Shown: positions 1 through 5,124 of the stretch, in pieces | How the letters are laid out: each line of letters opens with the position of its first letter | Numbering within the stretch: the stretch's first letter is position 1 | NCBI GenBank assembly: GCA_015904075.1 | Contig: JABMDH010000046.1 | Span: 5,098 to 10,931 of the forward strand | Source: Nitrospira sp. | GTDB lineage: Bacteria; Nitrospirota; Nitrospiria; Nitrospirales; Nitrospiraceae | Direction of reading: 5' to 3' | DNA: 5,834 nucleotides | Made by a program: the position numbers and the translations under genes | The notes under the pieces: model-generated | Seen by the model: the letters and a program-made list of their open reading frames with translations, nothing else | Database searches by the model: none | What the model was told of the DNA's origin: nothing

Positions 1-111
1 CCCCGGATCGCGGGCGATCCCGTATCGAACAGGCGATCTTGCGCCGCTATCTTATCGAAACGTCACCACTTCTCAATACCGGACAAGCTTCTCACCAGTC
101 AGACACATAAA

Positions 112-150
112 GAAGGGCTCCCCTCAACCGACGGTCGAAGGAAGCCCTTC
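112..150 (-). terminator. Intrinsic terminator-like hairpin after the peroxidase gene
   Basis: Read on the minus strand, an 18-bp stem (outer arms GAAGGGCT and AGCCCTTC) closes on a 3-base loop and is followed by TTTAT. Four of the pairs are G-U in the minus-strand RNA. On the plus strand the same positions become A-C mismatches, so the fold is much more stable as minus-strand RNA. It begins 35 bases after the peroxidase stop codon, as expected for that gene's terminator. The U-tract is short, so efficiency is uncertain. Confidence 0.75.
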
Positions 151-185
151 CATGCAGATCGTGCAATAGAGTCGTGCCGACTATC

Positions 186-1247
186 TTATTTCGGGAACGA
201 CTTAGGCGCTGAGACGTGCTGCCATCCCTCGCCGTTCAGCGTGTGGAGGAATTCCACCAGATCGTGCTTTTCCTGGTCCGTCAGGTCGAGCGGAATGATG
301 AGATTGTCCTGGTGAGGATTCTTGACGCCACCCTTGTTGTAGAAATTCACGACTTCTTCAAGGGTTTTGAAACGGCCATCATGCATATACGGCGCGCTTC
401 GAGCGATTTCGCGTAAGGTCGGGGTCTTGAAGGCACCGATCTCTTCCGCATTGCCGGTTACCATGTAGCGGCCGAGATCGACCTTGTTGTCATCCCAGCC
501 GAGGCCGAGATTATGAAATTTTTCGTCGGTGAAGTTGAACCCGGAATGGCACTTGGTACACCGCGCTTTTTCCCTGAACAGGATGAGACCCTTTTGCGCC
601 GCGTCTGAAATGGCCCCTGCTTCTCCTCCCTGATCGAACCGATCTGCCGGACTATTACCGGAGAGGACCGTACGCTGGAAGCTGGCAATGGCCATGCCCA
701 CCCTTTCCGTTGTGACGGTATCATCGCCGAAAACTTGCTTGAAGAGTTTCCGGTAGCCTTGCATTTTCATTATCTTCGCATTCATCACATCGTAGTTCGC
801 AAAGCCATGCTCGATCGGATTGGTAAACGGACCAACCGATTGGGCTTCCAGTGTCGGGGCCCTGCCGTCCCAAAATTGAACGCTGCTGAACACCCTGTTG
901 AAAGATGCCGGTGCACTGCGACCGCCCTTCTGGCCTCGGATACCAGTAGAGACCGGCTTGCCATCCGTGAATGCGAATTTCGCCACATGACAATTCGCAC
1001 AGGCAATGGTGTTGTCTTGCGACAATCGCTTGTCGAAGAACAGCAACCGGCCTAACTCGACCTTCTCCTTCGTCAAGGGATTGTCGGCTGAAATCACAAC
1101 GGCAGACTCTTCAAGGCCGAAAGGGATCTTGAGTTTATACTCTTCCCCTCGCGCCGCGCCGACCGAAAGCAGCGGCAACGCCACCGCGATGCCCAGCCCC
1201 ATCATCGCAATCTGTCCCAGCCTCCCAAACCTCCCGTGTCGTCTCAT
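186..1247 (-). CDS. Exported diheme cytochrome c peroxidase (CcpA/MauG family)
   Basis: Bacterial diheme peroxidases reduce hydrogen peroxide to water in the periplasm, using electrons from small cytochromes c. The 353-residue product starts with an Arg-rich, hydrophobic signal peptide (about residues 1-34, likely cut after AARG). Two heme c motifs follow: CANCH (83-87) in the N-terminal high-spin domain and CTKCH (230-234) in the C-terminal electron-transfer domain. The SAPYMHDGRF segment supplies Met288, the expected axial ligand of the second heme. FFDKRLS and FWDGRAPTLEAQ are also typical of the family, and the length is normal. I chose the ATG at 1247 because AAAGGAG sits 6 bases upstream and a signal peptide follows at once. 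An upstream in-frame ATG at 1370 would add 41 residues and bury the signal peptide. It lies near an oxyR-type gene, which suits peroxide defence. A MauG-like role is less likely but not excluded. Confidence 0.93.
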   Translation of the reverse strand: MRRHGRFGRLGQIAMMGLGIAVALPLLSVGAARGEEYKLKIPFGLEESAVVISADNPLTKEKVELGRLLFFDKRLSQDNTIACANCHVAKFAFTDGKPVSTGIRGQKGGRSAPASFNRVFSSVQFWDGRAPTLEAQSVGPFTNPIEHGFANYDVMNAKIMKMQGYRKLFKQVFGDDTVTTERVGMAIASFQRTVLSGNSPADRFDQGGEAGAISDAAQKGLILFREKARCTKCHSGFNFTDEKFHNLGLGWDDNKVDLGRYMVTGNAEEIGAFKTPTLREIARSAPYMHDGRFKTLEEVVNFYNKGGVKNPHQDNLIIPLDLTDQEKHDLVEFLHTLNGEGWQHVSAPKSFPK

Positions 1248-1253
1248 TGCAGG

Positions 1254-1260
1254 CTCCTTT
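1254..1260 (-). promoter_or_regulatory. Shine-Dalgarno site fixing the peroxidase start
   Basis: The minus strand reads AAAGGAG, 6 bases before the ATG at 1247. This favours the 353-residue form over the longer reading frame that opens at 1370. Confidence 0.8.
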
Positions 1261-1401
1261 CTACCTACCAGTGGATGTGATTTCTTGACCGCCGCTTTGT
1301 ACTCACCACTTCGTCTTGCTTTATTCACTGTTTTCGACAATACCCCACAGTATTCAGTGTTGAAGCCCATTACTCACATGGACGCCGATCCATCCATGCT
1401 T

Positions 1402-1414
1402 GTCATATCATGAC
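1402..1414. promoter_or_regulatory. Short perfect inverted repeat upstream of the peroxidase gene
   Basis: GTCAT-N3-ATGAC is a perfect 5-3-5 dyad about 155 bases upstream of the peroxidase start. I could not find a convincing sigma-70 promoter for the peroxidase gene in 1248-1528, so this may be an operator or may be chance. No regulator family is assigned. Confidence 0.25.
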
Positions 1415-1482
1415 TCGCGTTGCCGACTCAATCGACTGACCATCACAAAATGATAATGGTAGCTACATTCAGGGCAGATTGA

Positions 1483-1506
1483 GAGGAGGGCCAAGGTGCC
1501 CTCCTC
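1483..1506 (-). terminator. Nine-bp GC-rich hairpin after the small exported protein gene
   Basis: GAGGAGGGC and GCCCTCCTC form a perfect 9-bp stem with a 6-base loop, 22 bases past the stop codon of the 79-residue protein gene. No U-tract follows on either strand, so it is a weak terminator, a transcript-end stabiliser, or an attenuating element between this gene and the peroxidase gene 236 bases further on. Confidence 0.5.
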
Positions 1507-1528
1507 AGGTCGGACTCCCGCCAAATCC

Positions 1529-1768
1529 TCAGCGACTCATCAGCTTAGTGTACGGGTAGACAGTGCCTTCAGACCCGGCACTCTCAACCACATCCACCCG
1601 CCCCCTCTCCCCCTGGGCTTTCATGCTGTCCGATTGCGCAACGGTTTCCCGGAGATCTCCGATAACATCCACCCGGCTGACATCGGCAAAACTCTCGGAC
1701 ACGCTTATCACTCCGGTGACAGCCATCACTGCCACACATGAAACTGCCAACATGCTCTTCCCTCTCAT
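1529..1768 (-). CDS. Small exported protein of unknown function (79 aa)
   Basis: I do not recognise a family. Residues 1-28 form a classical signal peptide (basic MRGK, then an Ala/Val-rich core, then SESFA before the likely cut), leaving a mature protein of about 51 residues. The mature part has no cysteine, is polar and charged, and contains two similar segments, RVDVIGD (32-38) and RVDVVES (57-63), ending in TVYPYTKLMSR. The start at 1768 is well supported by AAGGAGGA at 1773-1780. The frame stays open upstream to 1933 but lacks a comparable start and would overlap the divergent regulator. The gene is divergent from the OxyR-type regulator across 139 bp containing LysR/OxyR-like sites, so induction by peroxide is a reasonable inference. 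The peroxidase gene lies downstream on the same strand. The signal peptide and ribosome site make the gene credible; its function is unknown. Confidence 0.72.
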   Translation of the reverse strand: MRGKSMLAVSCVAVMAVTGVISVSESFADVSRVDVIGDLRETVAQSDSMKAQGERGRVDVVESAGSEGTVYPYTKLMSR

Positions 1769-1772
1769 AACA

Positions 1773-1780
1773 TCCTCCTT
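1773..1780 (-). promoter_or_regulatory. Strong Shine-Dalgarno site of the 79-aa gene
   Basis: The minus strand reads AAGGAGGA with about 5 bases between GGAGG and the ATG at 1768. It decides the start codon and supports this short frame as a real gene. Confidence 0.8.
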
Positions 1781-1838
1781 ATGGTTTGCTATGCGCTGCA
1801 GATGATTCCGCGCGCTCGAATGCAAAGGTAGCCGCGCC

Positions 1839-1867
1839 TTGATAATTAGTCCAATTGATAGTATATG
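1839..1867 (+). promoter_or_regulatory. Predicted sigma-70 promoter of the OxyR-type gene
   Basis: TTGATA (1839-1844) and TATATG (1862-1867) are separated by 17 bp. A start point near 1874 would give a leader of roughly 35 bases. The -10 box lies inside the ATAG-N7-CTAT element, an arrangement that would allow autorepression. Confidence 0.45.
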
Positions 1868-1891
1868 ACTATACGATAAGCAAAACTTATC
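1858..1891. promoter_or_regulatory. Candidate OxyR binding region (two adjacent dyads)
   Basis: ATAG-N7-CTAT at 1858-1872 matches the half-site pattern known for OxyR and also fits the general LysR box T-N11-A. It is followed by a perfect GATAAG-N5-CTTATC dyad at 1875-1891. The two centres are about 18 bp apart, not the 22 bp of the classical four-part E. coli OxyR site, so the second element is non-canonical. It sits between the regulator and the divergent small-protein gene, where an autoregulating LysR-type protein normally binds. Confidence 0.6.
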
Positions 1892-1907
1892 AATCGGGAT
1901 GGAGGAC

Positions 1908-2816
1908 ATGACTCTCACAGAACTGCAGTACATCGTCGCGGTGGCTCAGGAGCGTCACTTCGGCCGTGCGGCCGAGCGCGTCTTTGTCACACAACCGGCC
2001 CTGAGTCTTGCAATCAAGAAGCTGGAGGAAGAGTTAGGCTCAACGATTTTCGATCGGCGCCAAAACCGGATCGAACTCACGACGATCGGGGAGCAGATCG
2101 TCCATCAGGCTCAGCGCGTGCTGGAAGAAGCGGAACAAATCAAAATCATCGCAGCGCAAGGCAAAGACCATCTGAACGGCCCCCTGCGGCTCGGTGTCAT
2201 CGCGACCGTTGGGCCTTACATTCTGCCGGATTTGGTTCCGCTGTTAAGCACCCGCGCCCCCAAAATGCCGCTGGAGCTGGAGGAAAATCTGACGCTCAAT
2301 CTGACGGGCATGCTGAAGAACGGAAAACTAGACGTGATCATGATCGCGCTGCCCTTCGACGAGCCGGCAATCGTTACTCAGGCTTTGTACGACGAACCGT
2401 TCAAAGTGTTGGTTCCGACCGGACATCCCTGGGAAAAAAAGAAACTGATCGACTCTCGCCTGCTAAGCTCCGAAAAGGTACTTCTGCCTCACGCCGGCCA
2501 CTGTTTTCGGCAACAAGTCTTAGACGCGTGTCCAGAACTCAGTCGGTCAGATGCTGAAGGCTGGCAGGGCAATTCTCTAGAGACAATCCGACAGATGGTG
2601 GCTTCGGGTTTGGGCATCACCGTGATGCCTTCCAGTGCCCTCACGCCGAAATACGACAGCGTTCGGTTGGTCGCCATCAGCCTGGCGAAACCGGTGCCTG
2701 GCCGTCGAATCGGTCTCGCCTGGCGCCGCGGCTTCACACGCCCTCGCGTCATCGACGTCATCCGGGAGGCAGTCCATGCGTTGAAGATCCCAGGCCTCAC
2801 AATGGTGGCAAAGTGA
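1908..2816 (+). CDS. oxyR: OxyR-type LysR family peroxide-sensing regulator
   Basis: OxyR senses hydrogen peroxide through a reversible disulfide and activates peroxide-defence genes. The N-terminal winged helix-turn-helix (about residues 1-60; FGRAAERVFVTQPALSLAIK) is a normal LysR domain. The effector domain contains GPLRLGVIATVGPYILPDL, closely matching the OxyR TVGPYLLP region. It also has GHC-x8-C with Cys199 and Cys208, the redox pair, at the same numbers as E. coli OxyR. The SLETIRQMVASGLGIT segment is also OxyR-like. At 302 residues the length is typical. I place the start at 1908 because MTLTELQY then aligns with the E. coli N-terminus with no offset. An ATG at 1899 would add three residues. 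GGAGG lies unusually close (2 bases) to 1908, so this choice rests mainly on homology. Its target neighbours are an exported peroxidase and a small exported protein. Confidence 0.92.
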   Translation: MTLTELQYIVAVAQERHFGRAAERVFVTQPALSLAIKKLEEELGSTIFDRRQNRIELTTIGEQIVHQAQRVLEEAEQIKIIAAQGKDHLNGPLRLGVIATVGPYILPDLVPLLSTRAPKMPLELEENLTLNLTGMLKNGKLDVIMIALPFDEPAIVTQALYDEPFKVLVPTGHPWEKKKLIDSRLLSSEKVLLPHAGHCFRQQVLDACPELSRSDAEGWQGNSLETIRQMVASGLGITVMPSSALTPKYDSVRLVAISLAKPVPGRRIGLAWRRGFTRPRVIDVIREAVHALKIPGLTMVAK

Positions 2817-3165
2817 CATACTGCGGCACTGCGCGGATCCTCATGTAGCTACCTCTATTCCAAAATCCACCTCTGCTTTGACTATTGTCCACCAGCACCA
2901 GAAGCGATCGCATCGCGCTGTGCTTGGCGCTCATTCGCGCTGGTACAACTACAGGGAGCAGGTTACGTTTGCATGATCGCGAAAGCAAAAAAGAAAAGAG
3001 GGGCTGCGCTTGTGACGGCGCAATCCCTCTCTTTTCTCACATTCCTATCGTCACCGATCCCAGCTTATAGGAATTGGCATGCCCCCCGTTCGTCAATACT
3101 CGGACTTGGCGCTCAGCTTCATTTGATACGCGATCGACGCCGAGTTCTCGAGAATGCGCAGTCCA
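2817..3165. other. Non-coding stretch between convergent genes
   Basis: These 349 bases separate the 3' end of the OxyR-type gene from the 3' end of the second MerR/B12 regulator. The only well-supported element is the bidirectional terminator at 2992-3037. Short open frames here lack ribosome sites and recognisable protein character. A minus-strand open frame at 3093-3180, out of frame with the regulator stop, reads like a possible protein tail and is discussed as a finding. I see no tRNA, insertion sequence or CRISPR array. Confidence 0.6.
2992..3037. terminator. Bidirectional intrinsic terminator between convergent genes
   Basis: Arms AGAAAAGAGGGG (2992-3003) and CCCTCTCTTTTCT (3025-3037) pair with a single bulged T. 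A further TGCGC/GCGCA stem follows across a small internal loop, closing on an 8-base loop. On the minus strand the stem runs into TTTTCTTTTTT, an excellent U-tract for the MerR/B12 unit. On the plus strand the 3' arm ends in CTTTTCT, so it can also serve the OxyR-type gene. Confidence 0.85.
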
Positions 3166-4104
3166 CTACCCTCGCGCAGCAATGATGCGGGTCGAGACAA
3201 TAATAGACAGGCGGCTGTGCAACGAGGGAAGATCATCGAGCAGTTCGATCTTGGTATCTCGGAGAAGATCTCCGAAAGCGCGGGCACCCTGGCCACCCAC
3301 GGCAAGAGGCCATTGAGTGGCCAGCTGTTTAAGTTCCTTGAGTTGCTGAAGCATGGCGTCCTCAGACTTTGCTTCCGTGAGGGAGAGAAGCACAAGATCA
3401 GGGCTGATCTTCTCGCAGAAGGCTAAGAGGTCTGACACCGGAAGATTAGGACCAAGGTAATAGACCTGGCAACCTCTGGTCGCTGCGATATACGCCACGG
3501 CTTGGGCCCCGATCTCATGCGTTTCACCTTCAGGACAGGCGATCAAAACACGCGGACCGAACTCATTCACCGGCAGCTGATTCATCACAGAAAACAACTT
3601 TTGCTGGATGAGCTTCGTCACGTAATGTTCCACAGCTGTCCCAAGACGGCCTTCGTGCCACAGTTCTCCGATACGCCGTTGTAATGGAAGTAGAATCCGC
3701 TGGACAGCCTCTTCAAATGGAATGACGGCTACGGCACCGTTGAGCTTTCGCTCGAACCCAGCCTTATCGATCGGGGCAAGCAATCCTATCAACTCACCTA
3801 ATAGATGCTCATGCGGTTTCTGTTCCTCTGTGATAAACGGAGTTGCGAGATGCATCCGTGCAATCAGCGAATCACGCCCTTCCGTTGCGAGACCACCGAT
3901 CGTTGCGCCTTGTTCCATCTGCGCCTTCAGAAAGCGAAGGAGCGCAACATCCTCGTCACTGTATTCGCGATAACGATTCGAACTTCGCGAGGGCGTAAGA
4001 AGCCCATACCGCCTCTCCCACACACGAATTACGTCCTTAGAAATGCTCTCGCGCTTCACCGAGAACTGGCTGCTCTGGTTCGGGCTGCTGTTCGTTGCCT
4101 TCAT
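3166..4104 (-). CDS. MerR/CarH-like B12-binding regulator, second copy, with altered DNA-binding head
   Basis: This 312-residue paralogue is about 91% identical to the neighbouring regulator from residue 21 onward. It keeps the MerR recognition helix and wing (SKDVIRVWERRYG, NRYREYSDEDVALLRF). It also keeps the CarH-type four-helix segment with W149-H150 and E159-H160 (W-x9-EH) and the B12-binding fold with ETHEIG (His196, expected lower ligand of cobalt). The first about 20 residues do not match the sister. The usual first helix and turn (HRVAKLTGL in the sister) are replaced by an Asn/Ser/Gln-rich stretch ending FSVKRES. DNA binding may therefore be weakened or changed, while B12 binding and oligomer formation look intact. 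Its ATG overlaps the upstream stop as ATGA and has no clear Shine-Dalgarno site, suggesting translational coupling. The tail is about 7 residues longer than the sister's. Whether it regulates DNA itself or modulates the sister by mixed oligomers is inference. Confidence 0.85.
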   Translation of the reverse strand: MKATNSSPNQSSQFSVKRESISKDVIRVWERRYGLLTPSRSSNRYREYSDEDVALLRFLKAQMEQGATIGGLATEGRDSLIARMHLATPFITEEQKPHEHLLGELIGLLAPIDKAGFERKLNGAVAVIPFEEAVQRILLPLQRRIGELWHEGRLGTAVEHYVTKLIQQKLFSVMNQLPVNEFGPRVLIACPEGETHEIGAQAVAYIAATRGCQVYYLGPNLPVSDLLAFCEKISPDLVLLSLTEAKSEDAMLQQLKELKQLATQWPLAVGGQGARAFGDLLRDTKIELLDDLPSLHSRLSIIVSTRIIAARG

Positions 4105-4958
4105 CTTGAAAGAAGAATCAGCAGTCGGCTGTGCAAAGCGGTAAGATCATCGAGTAGTTCGATTTTGGTATCGCGAAGGCGGTCTCCGAACGCGTGGGCA
4201 CCCTGGCCACCCACGGCAAAAGACCATTGAGTGGTCAGCTGTTTAAGTTCCTTGAGTTGCTGGAGCATTGCGGACTCAGATTTTGCTTCCGTGAGGGAGA
4301 GAAGCACGAGATCAGGGCTGATCTTCTCGCAAAAAGCTAAGAGGTCTGACATCGGAAGATTAGGACCAAGGTAATATACCTGGCAACCTCTGGTCGCTGC
4401 GATATACGCGACGGCTTGGGCCCCAATTTCATGCGTTTCACCTTCCGGACAAGCGATCAACACACGTGGACCAAACTCATTCACCGGAAGCTGATTCATC
4501 ACAGAAAACAACTTCTGCTGAATGAGCTTCGTCACGTAATGTTCGATAGCTGTCCCAAGACGACCTTCGTGCCACAGTTCCCCGATTCGCCGCTGTAGTG
4601 GGAGTAGGATCCGCTGGACAGCTTCTTCGAACGGAATAACCGCCACTGCTCCATTGAGCTTCCGCTCGAACCCAGCTTTATCAATCGGATCAAGCAATCT
4701 GATCAACTCATCTAATAAATGTTCATGCGGCTTCTGTTCTTCTGCAATAAACGGAGTTGCGAGACGCATACGAGCAATAAGTGCATCATGCCCCTCCGTT
4801 GCGAGACCACCGATTGTTGCTCCTTGTTCCATCTGGACCTTCACAAAGCGAAGCAGTGCGACATCCTCATCACTGTATTCACGATAACGATTCGAACTCC
4901 GTGAGGGTGTGACAAGCCTATACCGCCTTTCCCAAACACGAATCACGTCCTTCGACAG
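3193..4958. repeat. Tandem gene duplication (two units offset by 914 bp)
   Basis: About 852 bp at 3193-4044 and 4107-4958 align without any gap at a constant offset of 914 bp. The two units encode most of the paired regulators. Differences are mostly at third codon positions, and only about 25 of 285 residues differ, so both copies appear to have been kept under protein-level selection. Homology stops abruptly at the 5' end of each unit, inside the DNA-binding head. Confidence 0.9.
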
Positions 4959-5006
4959 ACCAGTTAATTTCGCAACTCTATGAATTCTATGTTTATTCAT
5001 AAACAT
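4101..5006 (-). CDS. MerR/CarH-like adenosylcobalamin-dependent regulator, full-length copy
   Basis: CarH/LitR-type proteins bind adenosylcobalamin in the dark, form a DNA-binding tetramer that represses promoters, and fall apart on illumination. This 301-residue protein has a complete MerR winged helix (about residues 5-53, HRVAKLTGLSKDVIRVWERRY). A helical segment with W145-H146 and E155-H156 gives the W-x9-EH motif known from light-sensing CarH proteins. A Rossmann-like B12 domain follows, with ETHEIG (His192), YYLGPNLP and VLLSLTE. Length is close to known CarH proteins. I favour the ATG at 5006: the predicted promoter places transcription start on that base, giving a leaderless mRNA, and no Shine-Dalgarno site is visible. 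GTG at 5012 and ATG at 5000 are alternatives. It overlaps the next gene by 4 bp and is divergent from a tetraheme cytochrome gene, with shared repeats between. Light response, as opposed to plain B12 sensing, is inferred from motifs only. Confidence 0.9.
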   Translation of the reverse strand: MFMNKHRIHRVAKLTGLSKDVIRVWERRYRLVTPSRSSNRYREYSDEDVALLRFVKVQMEQGATIGGLATEGHDALIARMRLATPFIAEEQKPHEHLLDELIRLLDPIDKAGFERKLNGAVAVIPFEEAVQRILLPLQRRIGELWHEGRLGTAIEHYVTKLIQQKLFSVMNQLPVNEFGPRVLIACPEGETHEIGAQAVAYIAATRGCQVYYLGPNLPMSDLLAFCEKISPDLVLLSLTEAKSESAMLQQLKELKQLTTQWSFAVGGQGAHAFGDRLRDTKIELLDDLTALHSRLLILLSR

Positions 5007-5012
5007 AGGCAC

Positions 5013-5041
5013 ATTGTATTAGAGTGTCCAATGTTTGTCAA
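5013..5041 (-). promoter_or_regulatory. Sigma-70 promoter of the CarH-like pair (probably leaderless)
   Basis: On the minus strand, TTGACA (5036-5041) and TACAAT (5013-5018) are separated by exactly 17 bp. The seventh base past the -10 box is the A of the ATG at 5006. The spacer contains a full ACATTGGACAC element, so a protein bound there would block polymerase. The 17-bp spacing suits a repressed promoter and not the stretched 19-bp spacers of classical MerR-activated promoters. Confidence 0.75.
5024..5034 (-). promoter_or_regulatory. Candidate CarH-like operator in the regulator promoter
   Basis: ACATTGGACAC on the minus strand lies between the -35 and -10 boxes of the regulator promoter. 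It is the same element, inverted, as the three copies in front of the cytochrome gene, implying autoregulation. Confidence 0.6.
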
Positions 5042-5060
5042 ATATACTTCACAAGCACTG

Positions 5061-5089
5061 TTGACACATTGGACATATTGCATTATACA
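5061..5089 (+). promoter_or_regulatory. Predicted sigma-70 promoter of the tetraheme cytochrome gene
   Basis: TTGACA (5061-5066) and TATACA (5084-5089) are spaced by 17 bp. Transcription would start near 5096, leaving a leader of about 29 bases. The -10 box is weaker than that of the divergent promoter. Both the spacer and the region around the start point are covered by the ACATTGGACAT-type repeats. Confidence 0.6.
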
Positions 5090-5119
5090 TTAGACATACA
5101 AGATGCAAACATTGAACAT
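5066..5119 (+). repeat. Three direct 11-bp repeats, candidate operator array
   Basis: ACATTGGACAT (5066-5076), ACATTAGACAT (5087-5097) and ACATTGAACAT (5109-5119) share ACATTnnACAT-type sequence in one orientation. They are 21 and 22 bp apart, about two helical turns, so all lie on one face of the DNA. They cover the promoter spacer, the start point and the leader of the cytochrome gene. CarH tetramers are known to bind direct repeats of about 11 bp, with a T-n-n-ACA core as I recall it. Here the spacing is twice that period. The assignment to the adjacent regulator is inference. Confidence 0.7.
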
Positions 5120-5124
5120 GTGTC

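Noticed and set aside
1248..1370. Extended N-terminus for the peroxidase (start at 1370)
   Set aside because: It would put 41 residues before an obvious signal peptide, and a good Shine-Dalgarno site directly precedes the ATG at 1247.
1451..1469. Fur- or PerR-like sequence (TGATAATG) overlapping the palindrome GTAGCTAC
   Set aside because: Only a partial match to either box. The 8-bp palindrome recurs at 2845-2852 with no shared context, so I treat it as chance.
1736..1768. Lipoprotein signal at Cys11 of the 79-aa protein
   Set aside because: The residues before the Cys do not form a proper lipobox and the position is too close to the N-terminus; a later SFA cleavage site fits better.
2885..3185. 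Small plus-strand open frames after the OxyR-type gene
   Set aside because: They cross the bidirectional terminator, have no ribosome site and show no protein-like composition.
3805..4230. 141-residue plus-strand open frame antisense to the MerR/B12 genes
   Set aside because: It is a shadow of well-supported genes on the opposite strand, with similar shadows in both duplicated copies.
5066..5119. Short CRISPR-like array
   Set aside because: Repeats are only 11 bp with 10-11 bp gaps and lie on a promoter; this is operator architecture, not CRISPR.
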